From Laburnicola sp. R22_1 (taxonomy: Eukaryota > Ascomycota > Dothideomycetes > Pleosporales > Didymosphaeriaceae), in assembly GCA_014281115.1 (NCBI GenBank), contig JACONQ010000006.1, forward strand, positions 2,108,001 to 2,172,000: a stretch of 64,000 nt of DNA, written 5' to 3'. Below the pieces are notes generated by a model, which saw only the letters and a list, made by a program, of their open reading frames with translations, was not told the DNA's origin and did not search any database. Of this stretch, positions 39,499 through 49,850 are shown in pieces. The position numbers and the translations under genes were made by a program. The first letter of the stretch is position 1. Each line of letters opens with the position of its first letter.

Positions 39499-41940
39499 TT
39501 AAGCAGCGCTGGATTCATCCGTGATCAGCTTGGTGATCTTCCCGATGGCAATGGTCTGCCCTTGGTCTCTGTCCACATAGTTAGCTACCGGGCAAGATTA
39601 CGGTATCTGGGATGCTTACCGGAGCGTGAAACGACCAAGCTGCGGGTAGTCCTCGAACCGCTCTACACAAATAGCGCCAGCATTACCCGTAACATTGAGT
39701 CGCGCAATGATCGACATCCCTTTGGTGGCAAAGCCCGGCGCCTTCTTACTTTTCCTGTTCGTACCCTTCTCCAGTTTATGTAACAAAGCGCTGAAGGTGA
39801 CTTCTTCCTGCATGCAGTGCACATGCAGCACACAGTTGTAACCCGCTGTGAGAATACTCTTGAGATCCAGGAGGACAATCTGCGCTTCGAACGAAGACAC
39901 ACAGTGGACTGGCCGCTTTGGGGAACAGAGAACGAATCCTGGAAGTATGTCCTCCTCCTCCACTCCACGGATGCGAATACGGACTTGATCTCCGCAGGTG
40001 GCTACGGCGATCTCGTCTTCTTGCTCTCCGTAGAGTGCAGATACTGAGATTGTCTCCCGGTTAGGCATCATAAGGTACTTGTTCTCTTTCTTGATAATGC
40101 CGGACTCGATCTTGCCCTAGAAAGATATCAGCATGGTATATTATAGTGAGACCGTACATACCTCGACCATCGTACCCATATCCCTATACTTGGCAGAAAT
40201 GGGCATCATGAAGGGGGCATTGATCTTTCGCTCGAGAGCCTTCATATCGTCGAGATATTCGAGCAGTGATGGACCACCGTACCAAGGTGCGAGTTCTTTC
40301 GGAACCCTGTCTTTAATACCGACTGTGGTTTGAGCGCTGATGGGCATGAACGCCAGATCCGTCTTGGGGTTGTAGCCGACGCCCTTGAGGAACATCATAA
40401 GCTTTGACGTGCACTCCTTGTACCTATGCCACATTAGCGATGACCCTTAAGAGAAGTCGAAGCAGTAGAGGTATTGAGTAAGCCTGGGTTCGCATGAGTC
40501 TGTTCAAGTCGAACGATCCTGTACCCATCAGAGCTGTATCTCGCAAAGACTTACCGCTCCTCAGACCATTCCACTGTCGGATCGTCCATCCTAAAGAACA
40601 GTTAGATTGATAGCATTGTCTGTAAAGATGTAGACTCACTTGTTCACAGCCACCACCAGCTTGTTCACACCCTGGGTCTTGGCCAACATAGCGTGCTCGC
40701 GAGTCTGTCCTCCCTTCTCGAACCCAGTTTCGTACTCTCCCTTACGGGCGGAGATGACTAAAATCCCCACGTCGGCTTGAGCCGCACCACCAATCATACT
40801 CGGAACGTACGTCTTGTGGCCTGGTGCATCGAGAATGGAGTAACGACGCTTCTCCGTCTCGAAGAAGCCGCGACCGACTTCGACCGTTTTGCCCTTTGAT
40901 CGCTCCTCCTTGGTCAGATCTAGTGCCCACGACAGATACCACGTCTCTCGGCCGGCATCCTTGGCTTCCCTCTTGTACTTGTCCATTGTTCGCTCATCGA
41001 CCATGCCAGTTGCGAACAGAATGCTACCCCCGAGAGTCGACTTGCCCGCATCAACGTGGCCGAGGAAAATAATGTTGACGTGCTCTTTTCCGTACATCTC
41101 AGCGAGGAGCTCCTCGTCGACATCTTCAGCCTGCTCCTTCTCGACGTCTATTGCCGATTTCTTGGTTTCGGCAGCACGGCTAGGTGAGGTCCGGCCTGTC
41201 GAGGAAGTGGGCGAGGTCCTGCCGCTCGCAGCGACGCTACTGGTGTGCTCGCCAGTCTTCTCGATGGCTACAGCCGCAGCAACCTTTGCGCCCGCCTCCG
41301 GGGCGTTCGTGTCCACATTGTCTTTTGCCGAGGGAGCAGCGGCCGGTGCACCACCCAAACTGAAAACCTTTCCGCCTCCCGCCGCCTTCTCCACCTTGGG
41401 CGCCGCAGCGTCGGCGCCGATGGACAGAACTTTGGCCTTGGGCGCTGCATCGCCACCGATGCTCAATACCTTCGCTTTGGGCTCGGTCTTTGGCTCGGCC
41501 GCCATCGTGGGAGCTTGCGTGTTGGTATCGCCCGCTGCCGGCCTCTTTGCGATCTGAACAGGAGCCTGGCGTTGCTGCTGCTGTGGCTGGTAGCTCTGTT
41601 GCTGCTGATAGTTGAATTGGGCTGCGTATCCCTGTTGCTGCTGCGCGTAGCCTTGCGGTTGTGCGTATTGAGGGTAGGCTTGCTGCTGCCCATATTGTTG
41701 GTAGTTGCTGTATCCCTGGGCGGGGTATTGCTGGTAACCTCCGCCATACTGCTGGTAGCCTCCGCCGTATTGCTGTCCGGGCGTGAATGACTGCGCACCC
41801 GGTGTAAAGGAGGAGGCGCCCGGGGTAAATGACGCTCCGCCAGGTTGGAATCGTCCTTGTGCGTTATTATTGTTGTTGAGGTTGAGGTTCTGCGCCTGCT
41901 GAGCTATCCGATCTTCTTCTTGCTCCCAACTGTCTGCCAT
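39499..41940 (-). CDS. SUP35: Translation termination factor eRF3 (Sup35) with prion-like N-domain
   Basis: Five exons, all joints in frame: 41940-40640, 40590-40555 (only 36 nt), 40423-40162, 40116-39620 and 39568-39499, giving 721 aa. Residues about 1-130 are Gln/Asn/Tyr/Gly-rich with oligopeptide repeats (QQYGGGYQQYGGGYQQY and three SFTPG units), as in the prion-forming N-domain of yeast Sup35. The M-domain has a repeated KAKVLSIG. The GTPase domain starts at about 290: GHVDAGKST (G1, about 294), DAPGH (G3, about 371), NKMD (G4, near 433, split by an intron). The C-terminal beta-barrels end GRFTLRDQGQTIAIGKITKL. It partners eRF1 at stop codons and hydrolyses GTP for release. Shares a 450-bp promoter region with the Yrb30-like gene. 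Confidence 0.93.
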
Positions 41941-42390
41941 TGCGCGTGTGCGGGGCTGCGAGCCCGGCGTTGTTCGAGCGTCGAGTAACGGGCGGATCGG
42001 AAAGGCGGCCGAGTCGCGAAAGTGGTGTTGTCTGCGTTCGGCAGCAGAATTTTACGGACGGCTCGAGGTTTTTATATGCGGACGTCGTGGGACGTTGGGC
42101 GGATGCGAAGACAAAAGTCGAGCCGTGGGTCGCCTGCTGGGACGCGGGGCAAGCGCTGGCGCCGCTGGGCAGCAGCGTGGCTGGTGGCACCTTCCGTGCC
42201 TGAGCCACAAACAATCACCACGGCCGCACCCATAGAGCCAACGCCTCGAGATGACTCTTTCTTCTCCCTCTTACCCTGTCACTCGCTGCCTGGCTCGGGC
42301 CTCTCCGCATTCAGCCATTCCGCGCTCCCCATGAGGTCTTGCCTCCCGCACTGAATCCCCCAACGCGTGTACTGGTGACCCAAGATCAAC
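41941..42390. promoter_or_regulatory. Bidirectional promoter between SUP35 and the Yrb30-like gene
   Basis: The two start codons, at 41940 (minus) and 42391 (plus), face away from this 450-bp GC-rich stretch. No coding frame of its own and no recognised factor site beyond GC-rich composition. Confidence 0.6.
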
Positions 42391-44850
42391 ATGGACGTTC
42401 TGCTCTCAAAAGTATGACTCTGCGACCCTAGACTCCCCTGTATCATTGGATTCTCGACCCGGTCATGACTCAATGAAGGATTCCGGCTGACCCTTTGCAG
42501 GTGACCCAGCAGGCGATGAACTATGCCATCCGAACAGGCATCACCATCACAAGTGGCTACGCTCTCCGGCAGTGCGGACGTCTGCTCAAGGTACATGCAC
42601 CCGTTTGAGAAATCATCATCTATCTCTCACTAAATAGGAACAGACTGTGGATGGCCATGAGAAAGAAGAGTTGGCTGCTCTGCAGCTACGGCTCGAAGGG
42701 AAGATCAGGGCAAGTGCTACCAACCAAGAGAGGGGAAAATTCTAACTGAGCAGATCATATCGCCAGCAATTGACATGATTGAGCTAATAGCAGCACGCGG
42801 AAACACATCGTTGGAGTCAGCTGTGACTCTTACCAAGTCGCTCCGGTGGGACATACAGTCCCTGGGCATTCGGCTCGCAAAGGCGGTAGGCGAAGAAAAG
42901 CTCACCCGCAAAGGAAGTTCACGGAGCCAATCACGCGCCCAGAATGAACTGGAGCTGAAGCGTATCATCGTCGACATCAAGAAACTGCTGGATCGGATCG
43001 AAGATGCAGTGCCGCTGATCAGCCTCGCCATCACTACTTCTGGCGTTAATTTGTCCACCACTCTTCCGGCGACTGTTTCGCCTTCTAGGATGTTGCAAGC
43101 GAGCACTTTTCTCACGGCCGGTGACTCACAATACAACATGTCCATGCCTAGAGCTCAGCAAATCGGACCCTCATTTTACCTCTCCATGTACATGCTGTTT
43201 TCTGGACATGCTTCTAGACCTCTGGACGAGGAAGGCATTCGAGAGACCACTTGGAAAGAGGTCATGCACAAAGCTCGAGTTACGCTGCTGAGAGTGCCTC
43301 TCGACCACGTTTATGACTATCCTGCGCCCTTCGGAGGTGACACCAGACGAGCTGATGAAGCTGATCACAGCCACATTCCTTCGGAAGGGCGTCTGCATGA
43401 GTTTGCGTACCAACTGCTGGTCGTCGAGGACCTGGATGATGACCGCGTTCACACATTCGAGGAAGACGACGCACAGCCGGGCCCTTATGAGGGAGTTAAT
43501 CTTGCAGGCATTCGAGAGATCATTCCAATCCATGAGATCTCCAAGATCTTCTACGCCGACACCGGGAAGATATTGAATATTGGCACTGAAGGGGAGACGA
43601 ACAATCCCATCCTTCTTTTGAAACGAGACGTACATGCCGTGCCCCCTCGACGGATGATGGAACAAAATGCCACGGAACCAGATTACGATTCCGATGGCTC
43701 ACACACCGTCGGTGGCTCAGAGCCTGATGGCGAACAATCAGAGCTGGATGCACAGCTACGGCGCGAGTCCACGGCAGAGCTGCCCACTGTAGACTCGCCA
43801 GTCGAGGAGCCGCCTCACGCGCATCCCTGGCGTCTCCCACCCAATCTTGACCTTGAGTGGATGGCGTTCGAAGTATATACGGAAGAGCCGTCCACGGACT
43901 CTGACGCTGACGAGTCTGAGATTGAGCTTCAATTTTCGCCGCCCCCAGCAGCAACCCCGCGGCGTGCTGAATCCGAATCCCATGGGCTGACCTCGCATTT
44001 CTCAAACCTGGATCTGAGGCCATCCACACCGACACAGACGAGCCCTCCACCACCCAACACCCAGCTCATTCCCTCGCCTCAAAAAAAATCTCACCCCATT
44101 CCTCAGCTACCCCAACCGCCCACCGCGCTCCCTGCAATCAAAACCTCCCTCTCCCTGCTCGAGATGCTCGTCCGTCTGACCGCCCTCCAACAATTCCAAC
44201 AAACGTCACACCTCGCCATTCCTGACGAACTCCTCAACTTCTTCCTTTCCGACAGCAGTACGGTAGGGTCGGGAGGCGACTCGGAGGTGCGTAGGCGCGT
44301 CCGTCGCGAGGCTCGAATGAGGGTAGGTTTTGATCCGTACGACGAGAGCCCGATCAAGCGTCGCGGCGAAGAGTATCTCGAACACGAGTTCCACGACGGC
44401 GAGAACGGCTACGATGACGTGTCTGTGGGAGAAGGCAGGCCGTACGACTACGAAGGATTTCCCCACGGCAAAGCGTCTACGATTTATTCGCGCTCGCGAT
44501 CTGCGACGCCTGCCCGTTCGCCTTCATTGCCTAGTTCCTCGCCCATTGGGGCTGGTCGTTCGCAATCTTCTGCAGACATCCCTCTACCCTCGAGGGAGAC
44601 CCGTCCCTCTCCTGGGGCGGCTTCATCCGCGAGTCCGCTTCTACGTCGAGCGACTACCAAGCCTGATCTGTACAGGACTATGAAGCAGCCCGATCTCTAC
44701 AGGGGTATGAAGCAGCCCAGCTTCCGCGGACCTCCTACCGCGCCGCCTACTTCTAGCTCGCCACGATTACTGCAGGGTTCAGCGCAGCAGACGGGAAAGG
44801 GCAGCCAGCCGCCTGATACGCCGCCTAGTAGTGCTAGGAAGCTCTCCTGA
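42391..44850 (+). CDS. RanGTP-binding protein, Yrb30-like
   Basis: Four exons: 42391-42411, 42501-42590, 42638-42709 and 42754-44850, total 759 aa. The N-terminus MDVLLSKVTQQAMNYAIRTG with SGYALRQCGRLLK is the signature of the fungal RanGTP-binding family (yeast Yrb30). Further conserved blocks are KIRIISPAIDMIELIAARGN, SPSRMLQASTFL, IGPSFYLSMYMLF, RESIPIH-like IREIIPIHEISKIFYADTG and NPILLLKRD. Yrb30 binds Ran-GTP and blocks RanGAP stimulation, acting in nuclear transport. The C-terminal 300 residues are low-complexity (Ser/Pro-rich) with a duplicated KQPDLYR/KQPSFR unit. The third intron (42710-42753) is a GC-AG intron with donor AGG|GCAAGT and an ideal TCTAAC branch site. Confidence 0.85.
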
Positions 44851-45196
44851 GTCAGCGATCAATTACAAACGCACATATCACGACACCGAACGACAGCATG
44901 CATTGAGCGGGAGGTCCTGGTTTTCATACACCCTGATTTAAAGATACCATTTCCTGTCAGAATCGTTGGAGAAGACTGAATCCAAAACGCACGACATAGC
45001 GGATAGGAGGGCACGATAAGACGTACAGCACCATCGAGTGTAGTTAGAAATAATCAAGCAATTGATGTGATATATTACTCCATTCTCCGCTGTGAACTCG
45101 CGCACCTAACGCCCTTACCATAAAGCCTACAAACGTTGTTGATCTTAAAATACGATATCCATCAACATACATCGATGCGTAACCCATCACTACGTT
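44851..45196. other. Convergent intergenic region, 346 bp, no gene seen
   Basis: 3' ends of the Yrb30-like gene (plus) and BSD-domain gene (minus) meet here. Confidence 0.4.
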
Positions 45197-46521
45197 CTAC
45201 TCCCAATCTTCCTCGTCACTCTCCTCAGCCGCCGTCTTCTTCTTATCCTGTGGGCTGCCCGGCGCCCTGCTCGTCGCTCCGCTCACAAGATCGTAACTCG
45301 CGTCGCTGTCTGCCACGCTCTTCTCGTCATTTGATCGCCTCGGTTGCGCAGGCTTCAGCATATCTTCCGAAGCGGGCTTCAGCGTTTCCTTCGACGCAGC
45401 GAGATTGGTAGTGGATTTAGCATCCTTGGGCGTGGAAGTAGATGTCTGATCGGCATCATCGTCGGAGTCTTCATCCCAGGCGACTTCTTCCTCGTCCGCG
45501 GGTGCGGCAGACGCTATTACGAATTAGCCCATCCCATCCAAGACATACCAAGTTCGGCAAGTGGAAACCTACCCTTCAACATCTCCCTCCGCCTCTGCTC
45601 CTCACTCTCAATCACATGCCTCAGGAAATAATACCTCTCCCAGAAAACGCCATACTCCACCTTCTCAGGCACGCACTTCTCCATCGCCGCCCTCAACTCC
45701 GCATGCTTCTCCAAATCCTTCGCAATCGCCTCCGTCTTCGCCTCCACATCGAACCCCTTCCTCCACACCTCCCACTCAGGGCTCACAGGGTCCTTCAAAA
45801 ACGAGTCCAGCGACGAGTGGATAACGTGCAGCTGCGCATCGAAGCGCGTAGCATGCACGACCTTCTTGCCGGCGCTGTCTTTGGATTCGAACAGCACGGC
45901 GCCAGGCGTGCCCGAGGCGTCGTCTACGGGGGGCGCGATGGTCACGGCGTCGCGCAGGAAAGAGCGGATGTTGGTGCCGAATTTGAGGAGGGCTTCGTCG
46001 GCGGCGTCTTCGGCTTTTTCGATGTCTTTGAGGCGTTTGGCGGCCTCGGCGCGGAAGCGCGAGAGCATGCCTTCGGCTTCTTTGACGATGTCGGCGGGGA
46101 GGGACTCGGGGCGGTCGGGGTGCGCGTCGGGGTCTTGCGTTGCGGGGGCCTTGGAGGCGGAAGACGAGGACGCATCGGGTGCGGTGACGGAGATGTTGCG
46201 CGTGTGGGATATGAGGGTCGAGAGGCCGGCTGTTGCTTGCTTGCTGGCGCCGTCGTAGTATTGCTCGCCCTGTGGTGCAGCTTGTCAGGAGACTTGCTTT
46301 CCTGGGCGCGGAATGGCGTTCCTTACCTGCTTCTTTACTGTGCCGAGGAAGCCGCCTAGACGCGCCGCCCAGGGGCTGCTCGAGATCGCCTTGTACGCAT
46401 CTTGTATCTCGGTGTTGATGTTGTTGGAGGCGGGCGCGGAGCTGTCCTTGTTGGTCTGTGATTGCGGGGCTGGATCCTGTGGGTAGGCCTCCTCTTGTAT
46501 GTGATCGTATGCTGAGTCCAT
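45197..46521 (-). CDS. BSD-domain protein, DOS2-like
   Basis: Exons 46521-46327, 46269-45573 and 45513-45197, 402 aa. Start is the first [24 protein letters not shown] short amphipathic segment [18 protein letters not shown] precedes a helical middle ([20 protein letters not shown]). The BSD domain spans about residues 220-290, ending in the diagnostic [15 protein letters not shown] and [11 protein letters not shown]. The C-terminus is acidic ([15 protein letters not shown], final EESDEEDWE), as in yeast Dos2 and synapse-associated-protein-like BSD proteins. Cellular role in fungi is poorly defined (ubiquitin and heterochromatin links have been reported for Dos2). Introns are 57-59 nt. Confidence 0.83.
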
Positions 46522-47276
46522 GGCTGTATATTGTGAGGCTTGAGCAGCCGCGGCAGCAAGTGTGGATGCGAAGGTTGTCTTGCGAACGGGATTGTTATGG
46601 GGAGGAGCGCGTGTGGTGGTCTGAGGAGGTTGTTGTCCGAGGTTACGTAGGTATCTGGACAAAGCCCAGGGTACAGGGTTGACGCGTTTTTGATAATTGG
46701 GTCACTGTTGGAATCGAGGCAAAGATAAGATGCACCTTGTATAGCGCCAGGCAAGTTATCCTTTACTATGTAGCTATTTGAACAAACTATACCTTCAACT
46801 GATGAGGGGTTTCACGAGACCACAGCATGTGTCAACCGAAACAGGATTAGCGCCTCCATGGGCCACGTGACGCCCGGTTGGTCCACTCAATGGACTTTGA
46901 GACAGCACCATTCGTGTTACCACTTTAATAGAAATTTTAATTATAGATATTATATAATAATATGTGTTGTTAATTAACTACCTAGGGGTAGAACGACAAA
47001 GGCTTTCATCTCAAATAACATGACAAAAAAGGCAGAGCCCCTTGCTTAGTAATCAAAAAGAGCGTAAAAATAGGTATAGTATACTTAACTAATATTATAC
47101 AATTTATTATACAACTAATAACTAAGTGTACAAGCTTACTATAGCTAGCTAACGTCCCTCTATAGCCAAAGGAAAAACACATTCGTGTTACCAGAACAAA
47201 TCGGCGAGCTCAGAAATCGGCCTCTCCAAGAGCGTAGTCTTGATCAAAACCTAGGTCGCAACAAGTATCCCCCCAT
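46522..47276. other. Intergenic region with an AT-rich dispersed element
   Basis: BSD gene promoter, then a 285-bp AT-rich insertion flanked by a 14-bp direct repeat (separate entry), then the 3' flank of the ABC transporter gene. Confidence 0.45.
46909..47193. repeat. AT-rich dispersed element, copy A, flanked by 14-bp direct repeats
   Basis: CATTCGTGTTACCA stands at 46909-46922 and again at 47180-47193, bracketing about 257 bp of AT-rich DNA. The interior matches, in reverse orientation, the AT-rich DNA at about 61131-61400 (shared CCCCTTGCTTAGTAA, AGAGGTAGAAC-like and TTGGCTATAGA blocks). The direct repeats look like a target-site duplication. Their length would suit a retroposon-type insertion, but no coding part or poly(A) is evident. 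Confidence 0.65.
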
Positions 47277-49373
47277 TCAATGCTTCCTCAGATACAACAC
47301 CAACCATCCCAAAAGCCTATATCCCAAGACAATCAGCAGCATATACCCCACATACTTGCCCACATTTCCCGTATCATACCCATAGCTTCCCAACACCGCC
47401 TTTCCTTCGATCATGCACTGGTCCTGCAACTTACTAGGATACATGCACCGACACGCCCCATCCACCACCTCGCATGCATAGTTCCTCTTCCCAAATTCGT
47501 TCACCATCATGCCGCGGAATACGTATCCCTGATAGTCGATGTAGTGGAACACGTACCGCCAAAACACATTGAGCGTTTCTGGCTGCACCATGAAGCCGTT
47601 GACGCTCATCCAGAGGCCGTTCGCGAAAGCGGTGGCTGCGAGGGCGACGACGAAGATAGGAATCAGCGAGGAGAGGAGCACAACGAGGGATTCGGCGGCA
47701 AGAAGGTCGAGGAAGAGCCACATGACCCAGGTCCAGAACCCTTCTGCGCTGGGCCGGAAGTTGCCGAGCCAGTAAGAGATGACGGAGAATAGTATGGTGA
47801 TGATGAAGAGGTAGGGGATGCCGACGAAGAAGTTTGCAATCATGAAGGCTGTGGGGCCGTACAGCCCGTTGAGCCGCTCTTTGGTGTAGATAGAGATGTC
47901 TTCCAGATACGCGGGTATGTAGGCGACGGCCATGAAGGACATGAAGGCGCCACCGAAGAAGATGGCGTTGGTGAATGCGTTGATGTTGGATTGCACAGGG
48001 TCGAGTCGGAGCCAGACAGTGCCCATCATGATTGCGAGCCCCATGTACATTGCGATGCGAATGCCGTACGCGACTACATCGCGATATGACTTTACGAAGG
48101 AGCGATGCATAAGGGTGAATGGAATGAGGTAAGGATTCGCAGATAGATGCGTGTGGTCAATTCCGAGTGGGCTGGAGGTCTGCTTGGCCCGATCGAGTAG
48201 ACTCTGCAGGTCTGCGGCATGTTGGGACTGACTCCATGTTGTGTGTAAGTGGCCGAGCTTGTTGGCTGCCTCGGTTTGATCCTGGGAAAAGTCGGTGTTG
48301 ACTAGCTGGATGATATACTCGGCTGGGTTGGTGTATAGAGGCATGTCGTAGCCGATGCCCCCAAAGTAGTCTCGAACACCTGCAATGTCTCCATTGTAAG
48401 CCGTCTTGCCGCGAGATAGTAGTAGGAGCCGATCGAACAGTTCGAACGTGGTTGTGGAAGGCTGGTGGATGGAAGCGATAACGAGAATCTGGCGGTACGG
48501 TTAGTTACACCTGCAAGCTACTTGCACAGTGACTAACCTTGTACTTCTTCGCGGTGGTTCGAACAAAGTTCATCACCTCATAGCTGGCTGCAGAGTCCAG
48601 TCCGCTCGTCGGCTCGTCCAAGAACAATATTTTCGGGCTGGTGATCAACTGGCTGGCCACGCTGACCCTGCGCTTCTGGCCACCAGATACACCTTTACGG
48701 ATAGGCGTCCCAATCAACGTCTCAGCCTGCTTCTGGAGCCCGAATGCATCAAGTAAGGCATTGATTCGGGCGATCCTTTCCGTTTTCGTTACCGAGCTGC
48801 AGAGTCGTCAGCCGTGCATTGCTGCGTTGGGTGCTCAGTCTTACCTGGGAAGAGCGAGACGGGCGGCAAAGTGCAGCGTTTCGCGGACGGTGAGCGACCC
48901 AACAAGTGCGTCCTCTTGTTCAACAAAGCAGGAGAGTTTTCGGAAGTCGTCCAAGTCTGTGACGGCTCCATTTATATACATGGATTGTTGCACCGAGGCG
49001 CCAACGGTCGCTTCTCGGTGGGCCAGAACGTTGAGGAGTGTTGTCTTCCCGGAGCCGCTGCAAAATTGTTAGATCTGTTGCGTAGGAGTAGTTGGAGAAC
49101 CGGGTCATATTACCTAGGGCCCATAAGAGCCAACATTTCACCTGCGAGGCATGAGTACGTAATGTTTCTATCTGGAGCAGGCCACATACCAGCCCTAACA
49201 TGGCCATTGACGCCCGATAAGATCTCCAAGGGCTGCTTCGTATGGCGATCCTTCACTGTTACTGTAATACCCTCCCAGCCGAAGCTATTCACCGACTCAT
49301 TGCTCAAGTATGCAGCATCAATACTCGCGTCCTTCTCGACGTCGAACGAAACGGAGTCCCCGGATGCAGCCAT
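47277..49373 (-). CDS. Half-size ABC transporter, ABCG (White) subfamily
   Basis: Five exons, all in frame: 49373-49190, 49141-49114 (28 nt), 49057-48845, 48796-48538 and 48488-47277, total 631 aa. One nucleotide-binding domain precedes the membrane domain, the ABCG order. Motifs are Walker A GPSGSGKTT (about 68-76), Q-loop FVEQEDALVGSLTVRETL, signature VSGGQKRRVS, Walker B ILFLDEPTSGLDS and the switch His in ASIHQPSTT. Six membrane segments follow (for example MGLAIMMGTVWL, AFMIANFFVGIPYLFIITIL, LLAAESLVVLLSSLIPIFVV), with a cysteine-bearing loop CEVVDGACRCMYPSKLQDQC before the last helix. It must dimerise to work. The substrate is unknown; relatives export lipids, sterols or small metabolites. 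Confidence 0.9.
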
Positions 49374-49803
49374 GCCGACGTGTAAAATGGCTCAGAAGTT
49401 TTCCAGTTCAGAAGAGGTGAATGCCAAGTTTGACGAGATAAAACGAAGCAGTAGAGATGATCGAAGCATTTAAAAAGGCAGCCGAGGTGTACTCAGTGTC
49501 AGCCTGCCCGCAGTGAACGGCGACGATAAGAATAAGCGGAGGAAGAATAAGCGGAGGACCAAAACCATCCTGTATTAGGCACAGGGCGACGCGCTTGCGG
49601 ACAAGCGACACGTGGTAGAGATCGATGAGGTGTGGGACAGGGTTCTGTTTGGAAGCCACACTGGCCCCCAGCTGAGCAAGCGGTCAAGCCGAAGCTGACA
49701 GTCGGCGAAAACGACGCTCCACCTCAAGCCACGGTCCTCCACCTCGGCGACCTCAGCTAGGTATAGGTATCTTCGAAGGGAGGCGAGGCTATGAGGGTCG
49801 GCT
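49374..49803. other. Intergenic region upstream of the ABC transporter
   Basis: Promoter of the ABCG gene up to the inverted end of a composite repeat. No gene seen. Confidence 0.4.
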
Positions 49804-49850
49804 TTGTTCACAGGCATACCAATAAGTAATCGCGGGCTTACCAATAAGTA

